15,136 nucleotides of DNA from Burkholderiaceae bacterium. GTDB taxonomy: Bacteria; Pseudomonadota; Gammaproteobacteria; Burkholderiales; Burkholderiaceae. The position numbers and the translations under genes were made by a program. The notes beneath the pieces were generated by a model. That model was not told the DNA's origin. It ran no database searches and worked only from the letters and a program-made list of their open reading frames with translations. The stretch lies in assembly GCA_017998575.1 (NCBI GenBank), contig JAGOCV010000062.1:1-15136 (forward strand), in the 5' to 3' direction. This document shows positions 1 to 10,242 of this stretch, piece by piece (the stretch's first letter is position 1; each line of letters begins with the position of its first letter).

Positions 1-59
1 CGAGGTCGACACCGGACACACCGTCCAGACCTCAACCTCAACGCCCTGAAGGAAACATC

Positions 60-392
60 ATGCAAGTCAAGAAGATCGCCGCCGTCCTCGCCATCGCCAC
101 GCTCGCCTCTGGCGCCGCCATGGCAGACGCCATCACCGATTCGGGCCTCGTGCTCTCCGCTCCCAGCTACGACGTGAGCGCCAGCGTGTTCACCCGCTCC
201 GAAGTCCAGGCTCAGGCCGCGGAAGCCGTGCGCGCCAGCATCGCCGACCCGATCGTCGCCGAAGGCTTCCGCCAGCAGGCTCCGGTGCTGGTCGGCCAGC
301 GCAGCCGCGAAGCCGTGCAGGCCGAAGCCCGGCAGGCTGCACGCCAGGCTTACGCCTCCAGCGCGCAAGTGAACGAAGGCCGCGTGCTGTAA
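60..392 (+). CDS. small exported protein of unknown function (DUF4148-like)
   Basis: This encodes a 110-residue protein with a clear Sec signal peptide: lysines at residues 4-5, an Ala/Leu/Ile core, and a probable cleavage site after Ala-Met-Ala (residues 20-22). The mature part of about 88 residues is Ala/Glu/Arg-rich and should be mostly helical. It holds two similar helical segments, one starting RSEVQAQAAEAV (about residues 47-58) and one starting SREAVQAEARQA (about residues 102-from-end, near 82-93), which suggests an internal duplication. This style resembles the short periplasmic DUF4148-type proteins that are common and often multicopy in Burkholderiales, but I cannot confirm family membership. 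The ATG is chosen because AAGGA (49-53) lies six bases upstream. An intrinsic terminator follows at 494-527, so the gene is probably monocistronic. No enzymatic motif is visible and the function is unknown. Confidence 0.8.
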   Translation: MQVKKIAAVLAIATLASGAAMADAITDSGLVLSAPSYDVSASVFTRSEVQAQAAEAVRASIADPIVAEGFRQQAPVLVGQRSREAVQAEARQAARQAYASSAQVNEGRVL

Positions 393-493
393 GCACCACC
401 TGATGCGTGGCGCGGTCCGCAGTGGCGGCGCGCGCCCCAAAGACCCCCGCCCGGGGTCGCCAATCCGCCCTCATCTTCAGCCCCGGGCCCTTG

Positions 494-527
494 CCCTCGC
501 TGCCTTGCGCAGCGAGGGTTTCTTGTT
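494..527 (+). terminator. intrinsic terminator after the small exported protein gene
   Basis: A perfect 10-bp inverted repeat, CCCTCGCTGC (494-503) and GCAGCGAGGG (509-518), encloses a 5-base loop and is followed by the T-rich tail TTTCTTGTTT. This is a typical rho-independent terminator on the + strand. On the - strand the stem is not followed by a T run, so it should not stop maeB transcription efficiently. The tail abuts the maeB stop codon at 528-530, so the two convergent transcripts end within a few bases of each other. Confidence 0.85.
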
Positions 528-2828
<2,301 letters not shown>

Positions 2829-2846
2829 GGGTGCGAGGATAGTCCA

Positions 2847-2862
2847 CCCGCGATTTCGCGGG
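2847..2862. repeat. perfect palindrome just upstream of maeB
   Basis: CCCGCGATTTCGCGGG has 7-bp arms around a 2-base centre. It lies 18 bases upstream of the maeB ATG and 29 bases past the ppc stop. There is no T run on the - strand side, so it is not an obvious terminator for ppc. It could be an operator, an mRNA hairpin controlling maeB, or an mRNA-stabilising structure. In such GC-rich DNA it may also be chance. Confidence 0.4.
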
Positions 2863-2891
2863 CGGAACAGCAAACGCGCCGCGCGGTCCCG

Positions 2892-5759
2892 TCAGCCCGT
2901 GTTGCGCAGCGCGGCGGCGATGCCGTTGATCGAGATGTGGATGCCGGTCTGCACGCGTTCGCCGGTCTGGCCCGCCCGGTAGCGGCGCACCAGTTCGACC
3001 TGCAGGTGGTGCAGCGGGTCGATGTAGGGGAATCGATGGCGGATGGAGCGCGACAGCGCCGCATTGCCGGCCAGCCGCTGCTTCTCTCCGGTGATCTGCG
3101 CCAGCGCATCCGCCGTGCGGTGCCATTCCGCCTCGATAGCCTGGAACACCCGCTTGCGCAGGCGCGTGTCGGCCACAAGCTCGGCGTAGCGCGATGCGAG
3201 TTGCAGGTCGCTCTTGGCCAGCACCATGTCCATGTTGGAGAGAAGCGTGCGGAAGAACGGCCATTGCCGGTTCATCTTCTGCAGCAGCGCGAGCGCTTCG
3301 CGCCGGCCGGCCGCGCCGCCCTGGCCCAGGAACTGCTCGATCGCCGAGCCGAAGCCGTACCAGCCCGGCAGCGTGAGGCGGCACTGGCCCCAACTGAAGC
3401 CCCAGGGGATGGCGCGCAGGTCTTCGATCTTATGCGAAGGCTTGCGGCTGGCCGGGCGAGAGCCGATGTTGAGCTCGGCGATCTCGCGGATCGGCGTGGC
3501 GCTGAAGAAGTAGTCGGTGAAGCCCGGCGTCTCATACACCAGGGCTCGGTAGGCCGCCATGCTGTCGGTCGACAGGCGCGCGGCCACGTCGAGGAAGGCG
3601 CGTGGCGCGGGCTTGGTGGGCTGCAGCAGCGTGGCTTCGAGCGTGGCGGCCACCAGCGTCTCGAGGTTGCGCCGGCCGATCTCGGGGTTGGCGTACTTGG
3701 AGGCGATGACTTCGCCCTGCTCAGTCAGGCGGATCTGTCCGCGCACCGTGCCCGGAGGCTGAGCCAGGATGGCCTGGTAGCTCGGCCCGCCGCCACGGCC
3801 CACGGTACCGCCGCGCCCATGGAACATGCGCAGGGTAATAGGTGCCCCCGAGGGGGCGCGCCCGCCTTGGGGCGGCCCGGCGGCGGGCAGGCGGGCATTG
3901 GCCATTTCCTCGAACAGCTCGACCAGCGCGATCTCGGCGCGGTAGAGCTCCCAGTTGCTGGTGAAGATGCCCCCATCCTTGTTGCTGTCGGAATAGCCGA
4001 GCATGATGTCCTGCTCGCCCCCGCTGGCGCGTACCAGTGGCGTGATGCCGGGCAGGGCGTAGAAGGACCGCATGATGGGCGCGGCGTTGCGCAGGTCCTC
4101 GATGGTCTCGAACAGTGGCACCACGATCAGGTCTGCGCGGCAGGGCTCTTCACCGGTGCCGAGCACGCCGTGCATCAGTCCGGCTTCTTTTTGCAGCAGC
4201 AGCACTTCGAGCAGGTCGCTCACCGTTTCGGTATGGCTGATGATGTAGTGCCGGATCGCTGCCGCGCCGAACTGCGCGCGCAGCAGGCGCGCATTCTCGA
4301 AGATGGCGAGCTCGGCCTGCGCCAGCGGCGAGTAGCTGGCATTGAGCACGCGCAGCGGCCGGGCGTCGCCCAGCAGGCGGATCAGCAGCGCGCGTCTAGC
4401 GTTCTCGGACAGTGCGGCGTAGTCGGGCTCCACGCGCGCCACGCGCAGCAGTTCGGCGACGACGTCCTCGTGCTTGTCGGAACTCTGACGCAGGTCGACC
4501 GTGGCGAGGTGGAAACCGAAGACTTCCACCGAACGCAGCAGCGGCCGCAGTCGCCCGGCAGCGAGCGCGGCGCCATGGTTCGCACGCAAGGACGACTCGA
4601 TCACCCGCAAGTCAGCCAGGAAATCCTCGGCGCGGTCGTAGGGATTCTGCGGCGCGACAGCATGGCGGGCCGCCTCGCCGCCGGTGAGATGGCGCAACGT
4701 GGCCGCCAGCCGCGCGTAGATGCCCGTGAGGGCGCGGCGATAAGGCTCGTCGAGCCGGTGCTCGCTGGTGTCGGGCGAGCGTTCGGCCAGCGCCTGCATG
4801 TCGGCGCTCACGTCCACCAGGCGCGCCGACAGCGACAGCTCGGCGCCCAGGTAATGCACTTCGGTGAGGTAGTGGCGCAGCACCATTTCGCCTTGTCGGC
4901 GCAGCGCGTAATCGAGCGTTTGCGCGCTGACGTTGGGATTGCCGTCGCGGTCGCCGCCGATCCATTGGCCCATGCGCAGGAAGCTGGCGACCGGATGCTG
5001 GCCCAGTTCGTCCTCCAGCGCGGCATAGAGCTTGGGAATCTCGCGCAGGAAGGTGGCCTCGTAATACGACAGAGCGTTCTCCACCTCGTCGATCACCGTG
5101 AGCTTGGAAAAGCGCAGCAGCCGCGTCTGCCACAGCTGGGCCACGCGGGCGCGGATCTGGGCCTCGTTGGCCGCCAGCTCGCGTGGCGCCAAGGCGTCGC
5201 GCGGCTGGGCATGGGCGCGGATCTCGTCGCGTGCGGCCAGCAGTTGGGCGATGCCACGCTCGGCGTCAAGGATGCTCTTGCGCTGCACTTCGGTGGGGTG
5301 CGCCGTGAGTACGGGAGACACGTGGCTGGCCGCCAGCATGCTGGAGATGGCGCGCGGTGTGATACCGGCCCAGCGCAGTCGCGACAGCGCCACCTCGATG
5401 CTGCCTTCCTGCGTATCGCCCGCGCGTTCGTGCACCATGCGGCGGCGGATGTGGTGGCGGTCTTCCGCCAGGTTCGCCAGGTGGCTGAAGTAGGTGAAGG
5501 CCCGGATCACGCTGACCGTCTGGTCGTCGGTCAGTCCCTTGAGCAGCTTCTTGAGCGAGCGATCTGCTTCCTGGTCGGCGTCGCGGCGGAAAGCGACCGA
5601 GAGCTTGCGCACCTGCTCGACCAGTTCGTAGGCATCGACGCCTTCCTGTTCGCGGATCACGTCGCCCAGGATGCGTCCGAGCAGGCGGATGTCGTCGACC
5701 AGAGGCTGTTCGTTGCTCTTGCGCCGGCGTGCGGGCGCTTCATCGGGGCTGCTTTTCAT
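2892..5759 (-). CDS. ppc: phosphoenolpyruvate carboxylase
   Basis: This 955-residue enzyme carboxylates PEP with bicarbonate to oxaloacetate, the main anaplerotic entry to the TCA cycle. Family signatures are present: [12 protein letters not shown] with the catalytic histidine at 154, [11 protein letters not shown] (substrate/metal region), [11 protein letters not shown], the mobile catalytic loop [14 protein letters not shown] starting at residue 646, and the near-invariant C-terminal RNTG used in allosteric binding. The protein is about 70 residues longer than E. coli Ppc (883 aa). Part of the excess is a Pro/Gly/Ala-rich segment at residues 624-640, encoded by a palindromic repeat immediately before the FHGRGG loop. 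The ATG at 5759 gives a charged, poorly conserved N-terminal extension ([19 protein letters not shown]), with only a weak purine-rich site upstream. It is divergent from hemC and precedes maeB by 63 bp. All key residues I can recognise are intact, so I expect a working enzyme. Confidence 0.96.
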   Translation of the reverse strand: MKSSPDEAPARRRKSNEQPLVDDIRLLGRILGDVIREQEGVDAYELVEQVRKLSVAFRRDADQEADRSLKKLLKGLTDDQTVSVIRAFTYFSHLANLAEDRHHIRRRMVHERAGDTQEGSIEVALSRLRWAGITPRAISSMLAASHVSPVLTAHPTEVQRKSILDAERGIAQLLAARDEIRAHAQPRDALAPRELAANEAQIRARVAQLWQTRLLRFSKLTVIDEVENALSYYEATFLREIPKLYAALEDELGQHPVASFLRMGQWIGGDRDGNPNVSAQTLDYALRRQGEMVLRHYLTEVHYLGAELSLSARLVDVSADMQALAERSPDTSEHRLDEPYRRALTGIYARLAATLRHLTGGEAARHAVAPQNPYDRAEDFLADLRVIESSLRANHGAALAAGRLRPLLRSVEVFGFHLATVDLRQSSDKHEDVVAELLRVARVEPDYAALSENARRALLIRLLGDARPLRVLNASYSPLAQAELAIFENARLLRAQFGAAAIRHYIISHTETVSDLLEVLLLQKEAGLMHGVLGTGEEPCRADLIVVPLFETIEDLRNAAPIMRSFYALPGITPLVRASGGEQDIMLGYSDSNKDGGIFTSNWELYRAEIALVELFEEMANARLPAAGPPQGGRAPSGAPITLRMFHGRGGTVGRGGGPSYQAILAQPPGTVRGQIRLTEQGEVIASKYANPEIGRRNLETLVAATLEATLLQPTKPAPRAFLDVAARLSTDSMAAYRALVYETPGFTDYFFSATPIREIAELNIGSRPASRKPSHKIEDLRAIPWGFSWGQCRLTLPGWYGFGSAIEQFLGQGGAAGRREALALLQKMNRQWPFFRTLLSNMDMVLAKSDLQLASRYAELVADTRLRKRVFQAIEAEWHRTADALAQITGEKQRLAGNAALSRSIRHRFPYIDPLHHLQVELVRRYRAGQTGERVQTGIHISINGIAAALRNTG
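3840..3890. repeat. REP-like GC palindrome inserted in frame in ppc
   Basis: On the + strand this 51-base stretch holds two adjacent hairpins: GCCCCC-GA-GGGGGC (3844-3857) and CCGCC-TTGG-GGCGG (3862-3875), followed by a GC-rich tail. It encodes residues 624-640 of Ppc ([17 protein letters not shown]). By eye, E. coli Ppc has about 13 residues between the preceding helix and FHGRGG, while this protein has about 17 more. The length is a multiple of three, so the frame is kept. The layout (a C5-G5 stem followed by CCGCCTTGG-GGCGG) resembles short palindromic elements I recall as frequent between genes in Comamonadaceae. That recollection needs a search to confirm. Confidence 0.6.
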
Positions 5760-5897
5760 GGCCAGACCGTCCCGGGATGGAAAGCATCCTCTAGAGGGGC
5801 ACGGGAGTTGGTTTTCACGGACTCGTCTCCTGCGGAGCGCGACGCCGGCACCGTGCGCTGCGAGGGCCCCGACGCCGCGAGGGTTGTGCGGCGCAGC

Positions 5898-5907
5898 ATG
5901 CTAGCAT
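5898..5907. promoter_or_regulatory. candidate bidirectional extended -10 between ppc and hemC
   Basis: ATGCTAGCAT is a perfect 10-bp palindrome in the 267-bp region between divergent ppc and hemC. Each strand reads TG-C-TAGCAT, an extended -10-like element (TGn followed by a hexamer matching TATAAT at four of six positions). If used, transcripts would start near 5914 for hemC and near 5891 for ppc, giving leaders of about 110-130 bases. I see no good -35 at the usual spacing on either strand. This is a candidate only, and it could instead be an operator or chance. The rest of 5760-6026 shows no gene. Confidence 0.3.
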
Positions 5908-6026
5908 CCTGCGCGCCCTCCGAAGACGGGCTGGCCCATGCAAGTCGTGCATGGAATTCGCCTCCGTTGAAACCCTTGGGCCGGGCTGTCCGCCGGCTCC
6001 CACGTCGCCCCCGAAAGCTGCGCGCC

Positions 6027-6953
6027 TTGACCGCTCCCACGTCCCGCTCCCCGTTGAACATCACCATCGCCACTCGCGAAAGCCGGCTGGCCCTGTGGCA
6101 GGCCGAGCACGTCAAGGGCCTGCTGGAAGCCCATGGCCATCGTGTCACGCTGCTGGGCATGACCACGCGCGGCGACCAGATCCTCGACCGCAGCCTGAGC
6201 AAGGTGGGCGGCAAGGGCCTGTTCGTGAAGGAACTCGAACTGGCTCTGGAAGAAGGCCGCGCCGATCTGGCCGTGCATTCGCTCAAGGACGTCCCGATGG
6301 AACTGCCCGACGGGTTCGAGCTCGCGGGCGTGATGGAGCGCGAGGATCCGCGCGATGCGCTGGTGTCGCCGCACTTCGAATCGCTGGCCGCGCTGCCGCA
6401 AGGTGCGCGCGTGGGAACGTCGAGCCTGCGCCGCGTGGTGCTGCTGGCCGCAAGACGGCCAGATCTCGTGATCGAGCCATTGCGCGGCAATCTCGACACG
6501 CGTCTGCGCAAGCTCGACGAAGGGCAGTACGACGCCATCGTGCTGGCCGCGGCCGGCCTCAAGCGCCTGGGCCTGGCCGACCGCATCCGCGAGAACTTCG
6601 CGCCCGAGGTCATGCTGCCGGCTGCGGGGCAGGGCGCGCTCGGGCTGGAAATCCGCAGCGGCCGTGACGACCTGCGTGCTGCGCTGGCGCCGCTCGTGCA
6701 TGCCGACACCTGGCTGCGCACGGCCGCCGAGCGCGCGGTGAGCCTCGCGTTGGGCGGCAGCTGCTCCATGCCGCTGGCGGCGCATGCCACGCTGACATCC
6801 GGCCAGCTTCACCTGCGCGCGGCCTGGGGCGATCCCGAACGGCCGGGCGTGCTGCTTCAGGCCGAAGCCACGCGTGCCGTGCCGGACCTCGCCGCCGCAG
6901 CTGCGCTGGGCACCGGCGTTGCTGCAGACCTGCGCGACCAGGGCGCGCATTGA
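6027..6953 (+). CDS. hemC: porphobilinogen deaminase (hydroxymethylbilane synthase)
   Basis: This cytosolic enzyme of about 308 residues polymerises four porphobilinogens to hydroxymethylbilane. Recognisable motifs are [18 protein letters not shown] at the N terminus, [23 protein letters not shown] with the catalytic aspartate at 88, [32 protein letters not shown], and the dipyrromethane-cofactor cysteine at 246 in [13 protein letters not shown]. No ATG lies near the conserved N terminus. An in-frame ATG at 5898 would add 43 non-homologous residues. I chose TTG at 6027, which gives [19 protein letters not shown], with a weak GAAAG upstream. TTG at 6054 is the alternative but has a pyrimidine-rich approach and no ribosome site. 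It is the first gene of the hem operon, and its stop TGA overlaps a possible TTG start of hemD. The non-ATG start suggests modest translation. Confidence 0.95.
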   Translation: MTAPTSRSPLNITIATRESRLALWQAEHVKGLLEAHGHRVTLLGMTTRGDQILDRSLSKVGGKGLFVKELELALEEGRADLAVHSLKDVPMELPDGFELAGVMEREDPRDALVSPHFESLAALPQGARVGTSSLRRVVLLAARRPDLVIEPLRGNLDTRLRKLDEGQYDAIVLAAAGLKRLGLADRIRENFAPEVMLPAAGQGALGLEIRSGRDDLRAALAPLVHADTWLRTAAERAVSLALGGSCSMPLAAHATLTSGQLHLRAAWGDPERPGVLLQAEATRAVPDLAAAAALGTGVAADLRDQGAH

Positions 6954-6970
6954 GCAAGACCTCGCAAGCC

Positions 6971-7750
6971 ATGCGCGTCGTCGTCACGCGTCCTGCCCAT
7001 GAAGCCGCCGCCTGGCGCGACGCGCTGGCAGCGGCTGGCCATGAACCGGTGACCCTCCCGCTGATCGACATCGCTGCCGTGGATGGCGAGGCCGCGCGTG
7101 CGGCGCTGGCCCGGGCCTGGGCGGCACTGACATCAGGGCATTTCGGTGCCGTGATGTGCGTCAGTGGCAATGCAGTCGCGCATTTCATGGCCGCGCGACC
7201 CGAGGGCGCGGCATGGCCGGCTGCCGTGCCGGCCTGGTCCCCCGGGCCCGGCACGACGCGCGTGCTGCGGGTCGTGCCCGGTGGGCCGGCCTGTGTCCAT
7301 GAGCCTGCGGCAGATGGCGGACAGTTCGATTCAGAGCATCTCTGGGAGATCGTTCGTTCCACGGTGCGTGCCGGCATGCGCGTGCTGTGCCTGCGGGGCG
7401 GCGACGCCCAGGGCCGGCCTGCCGGACGCGATTGGCTGGCAACACGTGTGCGTGAGGCGGGCGGCGAGTGGGAAGACGTGGTGGCCTACCGCCGGTTGCG
7501 ACCGGGCTGGACGGCGCGGCAGGCCGACGACGCTGCGCAAACGCTCGCCGATGCCGTCTGGCTGTTCAGCAGCTCGGAAGCTGTGTCCAACCTGCAGGCC
7601 CTGTTGCCGGGGCAGTCGTGGCGCGCGGCGTGCGCCATCGCCACGCATCCGCGCATCGCGCAGGCGGCCCGGGACGCGGGTTTCGGCCAGGTGCGTCAGT
7701 GCCTTCCCACACAGGAAGCTGTGGTGGCGTCGATAGAATCGCCTCGATGA
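6971..7750 (+). CDS. hemD: uroporphyrinogen-III synthase
   Basis: This encodes about 259 residues. The enzyme closes hydroxymethylbilane with inversion of ring D to give uroporphyrinogen III, the branch point to heme and siroheme/cobalamin. The family is weakly conserved. Supporting features are the N-terminal VVVTRPAHEAAAWRDAL, LPLIDIAAV, a central SPGPGTTRVL followed by a segment ending QFDSEHLWE, VLCLRGGDAQGRP, VAYRRLRPGW, and WLFSSSEAVSNL near the C-terminal lobe. Position directly after hemC supports the call. I chose ATG 6971. A TTG at 6950 that overlaps the hemC stop (TTGA) would add seven residues (MSKTSQA) and is equally possible, since neither has a strong ribosome site. The 3' end overlaps the next start in an ATGA arrangement, suggesting translational coupling. 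Confidence 0.93.
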   Translation: MRVVVTRPAHEAAAWRDALAAAGHEPVTLPLIDIAAVDGEAARAALARAWAALTSGHFGAVMCVSGNAVAHFMAARPEGAAWPAAVPAWSPGPGTTRVLRVVPGGPACVHEPAADGGQFDSEHLWEIVRSTVRAGMRVLCLRGGDAQGRPAGRDWLATRVREAGGEWEDVVAYRRLRPGWTARQADDAAQTLADAVWLFSSSEAVSNLQALLPGQSWRAACAIATHPRIAQAARDAGFGQVRQCLPTQEAVVASIESPR

Positions 7751-8838
7751 CCCAAGCGCCTGCGCCCGAGCCTTCTTCGCCCGCCGACCCTGTCCTGCCC
7801 GCCGCCTCGACCACGGGCACCGCCGCGCCGCAAGCTGCTGCACGCGCCGCGATGTCGCCAGGCGCAGTGCGCATCGTGATCTGGGGTGTCGCGGCCGTTG
7901 CGGCCGCGGCGCTGATTGCCAGCCTCATGCTGTGGCAGAAGCTCTCCACCATCCAGGAGCAACTGGCACGCCAGAGCGCCGATGCCGGCGCCAGCGCGGT
8001 CGAGGCGCGCGCACTGGCGCGTGATGCGCAGGACCAGGCCCGTGAAACCGCCGCGCGCGTGGCCGTCGCCGAAACCCGCCTGTCCGAGGTGGCGCTGCAG
8101 CGCAGCCAGCTCGAAGAGCTGATGCAAAGCCTTTCTCGTTCGCGCGACGAGAACCTGGTGGTGGACATCGAATCCGCGCTGCGGCTGGCCCAACAGCAGG
8201 CTCAGCTCACGGGCAGCGTCGAGCCGCTGTTGGCCGCCCTGCGCACGGCTGATCAGCGTATCGCGCGTGCCGCCCAGCCGCGTCTGGCGCCGCTGCAACG
8301 CGCCATTGCACGCGACGTCGATCGCATCCGTGCTGCCACCGTCACCGATCTGCCGGGCTTGCTGCTGCGGCTGGATGACCTGAACCGCCTGGCCGACGAC
8401 CTGCCACTGCTGAATGCGCCGCCGCCACTGGGTTCGACACGCCATGCGCCGGCCGAGGCCGTACCGGCGGACGCACCCTGGTGGCAGCGCGTGCTGGGCG
8501 CTACGCGCGATGAGGCCCGCAGGCTCGTGCGCGTGAGTCGCATCGAACAGCCCGAAGCCGCGTTGCTCTCGCCCGACCAGGCATTCTTCCTGCGCGAGAA
8601 CTTCAAGCTGCGCCTGCTCAACGTGCGCCTGGGCGTGCTGGCGCGGCAAGTGGACTCGTCGCGCAACGAACTCACTGCCGCCACGCAGTTGCTGCACCGC
8701 TACTTCGATCCGGCGTCGCGTCGCACGCAGAATGCTGCGGGCCTGCTGCAGCAGGTGCAGCAGCAACTGCGCTCGGGCGAGCTGCCTCAGCTCGAAGAAA
8801 CATTCGGTGCGCTGGCCACGGCCGCCGCCGGCCGCTGA
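7747..8838 (+). CDS. hemX: HemX-like membrane protein (uroporphyrinogen-III C-methyltransferase-like family)
   Basis: This encodes a 363-residue single-pass inner-membrane protein. A Pro/Ala/Thr-rich cytoplasmic N terminus (residues 1-38) is followed by one transmembrane helix at about 41-63. After it comes a long Ala/Gln/Glu/Arg-rich coiled-coil (about 64-140), including QLARQSADAGASAVEARALA-type heptads, and then a helical periplasmic domain. This is the layout of the proteobacterial HemX family that follows hemD. Despite the family name it lacks the glycine-rich SAM-binding motifs of true CobA/SUMT methyltransferases, so methyltransferase activity is not expected. The role is uncertain, possibly scaffolding of heme enzymes. 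The start ATG 7747 overlaps the hemD stop (ATGA). An upstream extension in the same frame would run through hemD and is rejected. Confidence 0.88.
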   Translation: MTQAPAPEPSSPADPVLPAASTTGTAAPQAAARAAMSPGAVRIVIWGVAAVAAAALIASLMLWQKLSTIQEQLARQSADAGASAVEARALARDAQDQARETAARVAVAETRLSEVALQRSQLEELMQSLSRSRDENLVVDIESALRLAQQQAQLTGSVEPLLAALRTADQRIARAAQPRLAPLQRAIARDVDRIRAATVTDLPGLLLRLDDLNRLADDLPLLNAPPPLGSTRHAPAEAVPADAPWWQRVLGATRDEARRLVRVSRIEQPEAALLSPDQAFFLRENFKLRLLNVRLGVLARQVDSSRNELTAATQLLHRYFDPASRRTQNAAGLLQQVQQQLRSGELPQLEETFGALATAAAGR

Positions 8839-8852
8839 GGAGCTGCCCACCC

Positions 8853-10127
8853 ATGCGCGCCATCCTCTGGTTCCTGGCCCTGTTCGCCGTCGCGGCGGCC
8901 GTGGCCCTGTTCGCTGGCAACAACCAGGGCACGGTCACGCTGTTCTGGGCGCCCTGGCGCATCGATCTTTCAGTCAACCTCGTCGTCATCCTGTTGATCG
9001 CGACCTTCGTCGCGGGCCACCTGAGCCTGCGTGCCCTGGCCGCGCTGCTGGGACTGCCGGGCAAGGCGCGCGACTGGCGCATGCAGCAACGCGAGCGCGC
9101 CATGCATGGCGCCATGCTGGATTCGCTCTCGCACCTGCTGGCCGGCCGTTTCGGACGCTCGCGCCGCGCCGCGCAGGCTGCGCTGACGCACGAGCGGGCC
9201 CTGCTCGCCATGGGCGCGAAGGTGCCGCATACGGGTCAGCTGCGTTCTCTGTCGCACATGCTGGCGGCAGAGAGCGCCCATGCCCTGCAGGACGGCGCGG
9301 CGCGCGATCAGCATCTGCACCTGGCCATCGAACAGGCTGGCGAGCGTTCGGGTGGCAACCCGGAAACCCTCGAAGGCATCCAGTTGCAGGCTGCACGCTG
9401 GGCGCTGCACGATCGCGATCCGCAAGCCGCTTTCGACCGGCTGGAAGAGCTGCCTCAAGGCGCCGCTCGCCGTACGCTGGCCCTTCGCCTGCGCCTGAAG
9501 GCAGCGAGGCACACGCGCCGCACGGCCCAGGCGCTGGAGACAGCCCGACTGTTGGCCAAGCACCGCGCTTTCTCACCCGATGCGGCCCGCAGCATCGTGC
9601 GCGGCCTGGCCATCGAATGCATCAACAGTGCGCACGACGTCGCGCAACTGCAGCGCGCCTGGGAGGCGCTGGATCCGGCCGAGCGCGCCATGCCTGACGT
9701 GGCGATCCATGCCGCGCAGCGTGCAGCGTCACTCGGCGGTGACAGCACGACCGCTCGCGGCTGGCTGCTGCCGGTTTGGGAATCGATGCTGTCCACGCCC
9801 CACGCCATGGGAGACCAGCAACGCGTGCGGCTTGTGCGCGCGCTGGAAGCCGGCCTGCAGGACGAAGTTGACGCCGCCTGGCTGGCCCGTTTCGAATCGG
9901 CGCAGCTCAACAATCCGCGCGATCCCAACTTGCAATACCTGGCGGGGATGGCCTGCATGCGCCGCCAACTTTGGGGCAAGGCGCAGCAACTGCTGAGCCA
10001 GGCGGCGTTGTCGTTGCAGGATGCGACGTTGCATCGCAATGCCTGCCGTGCGCTGGCCGAACTGGCCGAACAGCGCGCAGACGTGGAGGCCGCAGCAGCG
10101 GCCTGGAAACGCGCCGCGCAGGCCTAG
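8853..10127 (+). CDS. hemY: HemY-like membrane protein with TPR region
   Basis: This encodes 424 residues. Two transmembrane helices lie near the N terminus (about 3-21 and 39-60), separated by a short loop with the family-typical NNQGTVTLFW. A basic cytoplasmic segment follows, then an all-helical, Ala/Leu/Arg-rich region with tetratricopeptide-like repeats to the end. This is the proteobacterial HemY N-domain/TPR protein found after HemX. It is not the Bacillus HemY (coproporphyrinogen/protoporphyrinogen oxidase) and has no FAD motif. The probable role is as an inner-membrane scaffold in late heme synthesis, but the biochemical function is unsettled. The start is supported by AGGAG (8838-8842), which uses the last base of the hemX stop. 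The gap to hemX is 14 bp. It is the last gene of the hem operon before a hairpin terminator. Confidence 0.9.
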   Translation: MRAILWFLALFAVAAAVALFAGNNQGTVTLFWAPWRIDLSVNLVVILLIATFVAGHLSLRALAALLGLPGKARDWRMQQRERAMHGAMLDSLSHLLAGRFGRSRRAAQAALTHERALLAMGAKVPHTGQLRSLSHMLAAESAHALQDGAARDQHLHLAIEQAGERSGGNPETLEGIQLQAARWALHDRDPQAAFDRLEELPQGAARRTLALRLRLKAARHTRRTAQALETARLLAKHRAFSPDAARSIVRGLAIECINSAHDVAQLQRAWEALDPAERAMPDVAIHAAQRAASLGGDSTTARGWLLPVWESMLSTPHAMGDQQRVRLVRALEAGLQDEVDAAWLARFESAQLNNPRDPNLQYLAGMACMRRQLWGKAQQLLSQAALSLQDATLHRNACRALAELAEQRADVEAAAAAWKRAAQA

Positions 10128-10194
10128 CATCCGGCCGCGCGTTCGACAGCTCGCACCCGGCACCGTGCACGTATACGGCTGAGGCCAGGTACTC

Positions 10195-10229
10195 AAAAAA
10201 AAGCCCGCACGCGGCGGGCTTTCTCTCTC
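10195..10229. terminator. bidirectional intrinsic terminator for hemY and rne
   Basis: A 9-bp perfect stem, AAAGCCCGC (10200-10208) and GCGGGCTTT (10214-10222), has a 5-base loop. On the - strand it is followed by eight T residues (complement of 10195-10202), a strong terminator 21 bases beyond the rne stop. On the + strand the tail is TTTCTCTCTCT, weaker but serviceable for the hem operon. The two operons converge here. The 115-bp space between the stop codons (10128-10242) holds nothing else I recognise. Confidence 0.88.
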
Positions 10230-10242
10230 TGGGCTGAGAGGC

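Noticed and set aside
442..458. GACCCC...GGGGTC stem between the small exported gene and its terminator
   Set aside because: The stem is only 6 bp and has no T run of useful length on either strand; the hairpin at 494-518 is far better.
7468..7746. 93-codon upstream extension of the HemX frame
   Set aside because: It lies inside hemD in another frame, and the ATG at 7747 gives the expected HemX N terminus with an ATGA overlap.
8853..10127. HemY as protoporphyrinogen oxidase
   Set aside because: There is no FAD-binding motif; two N-terminal membrane helices plus TPR-like helices identify the unrelated proteobacterial HemY.
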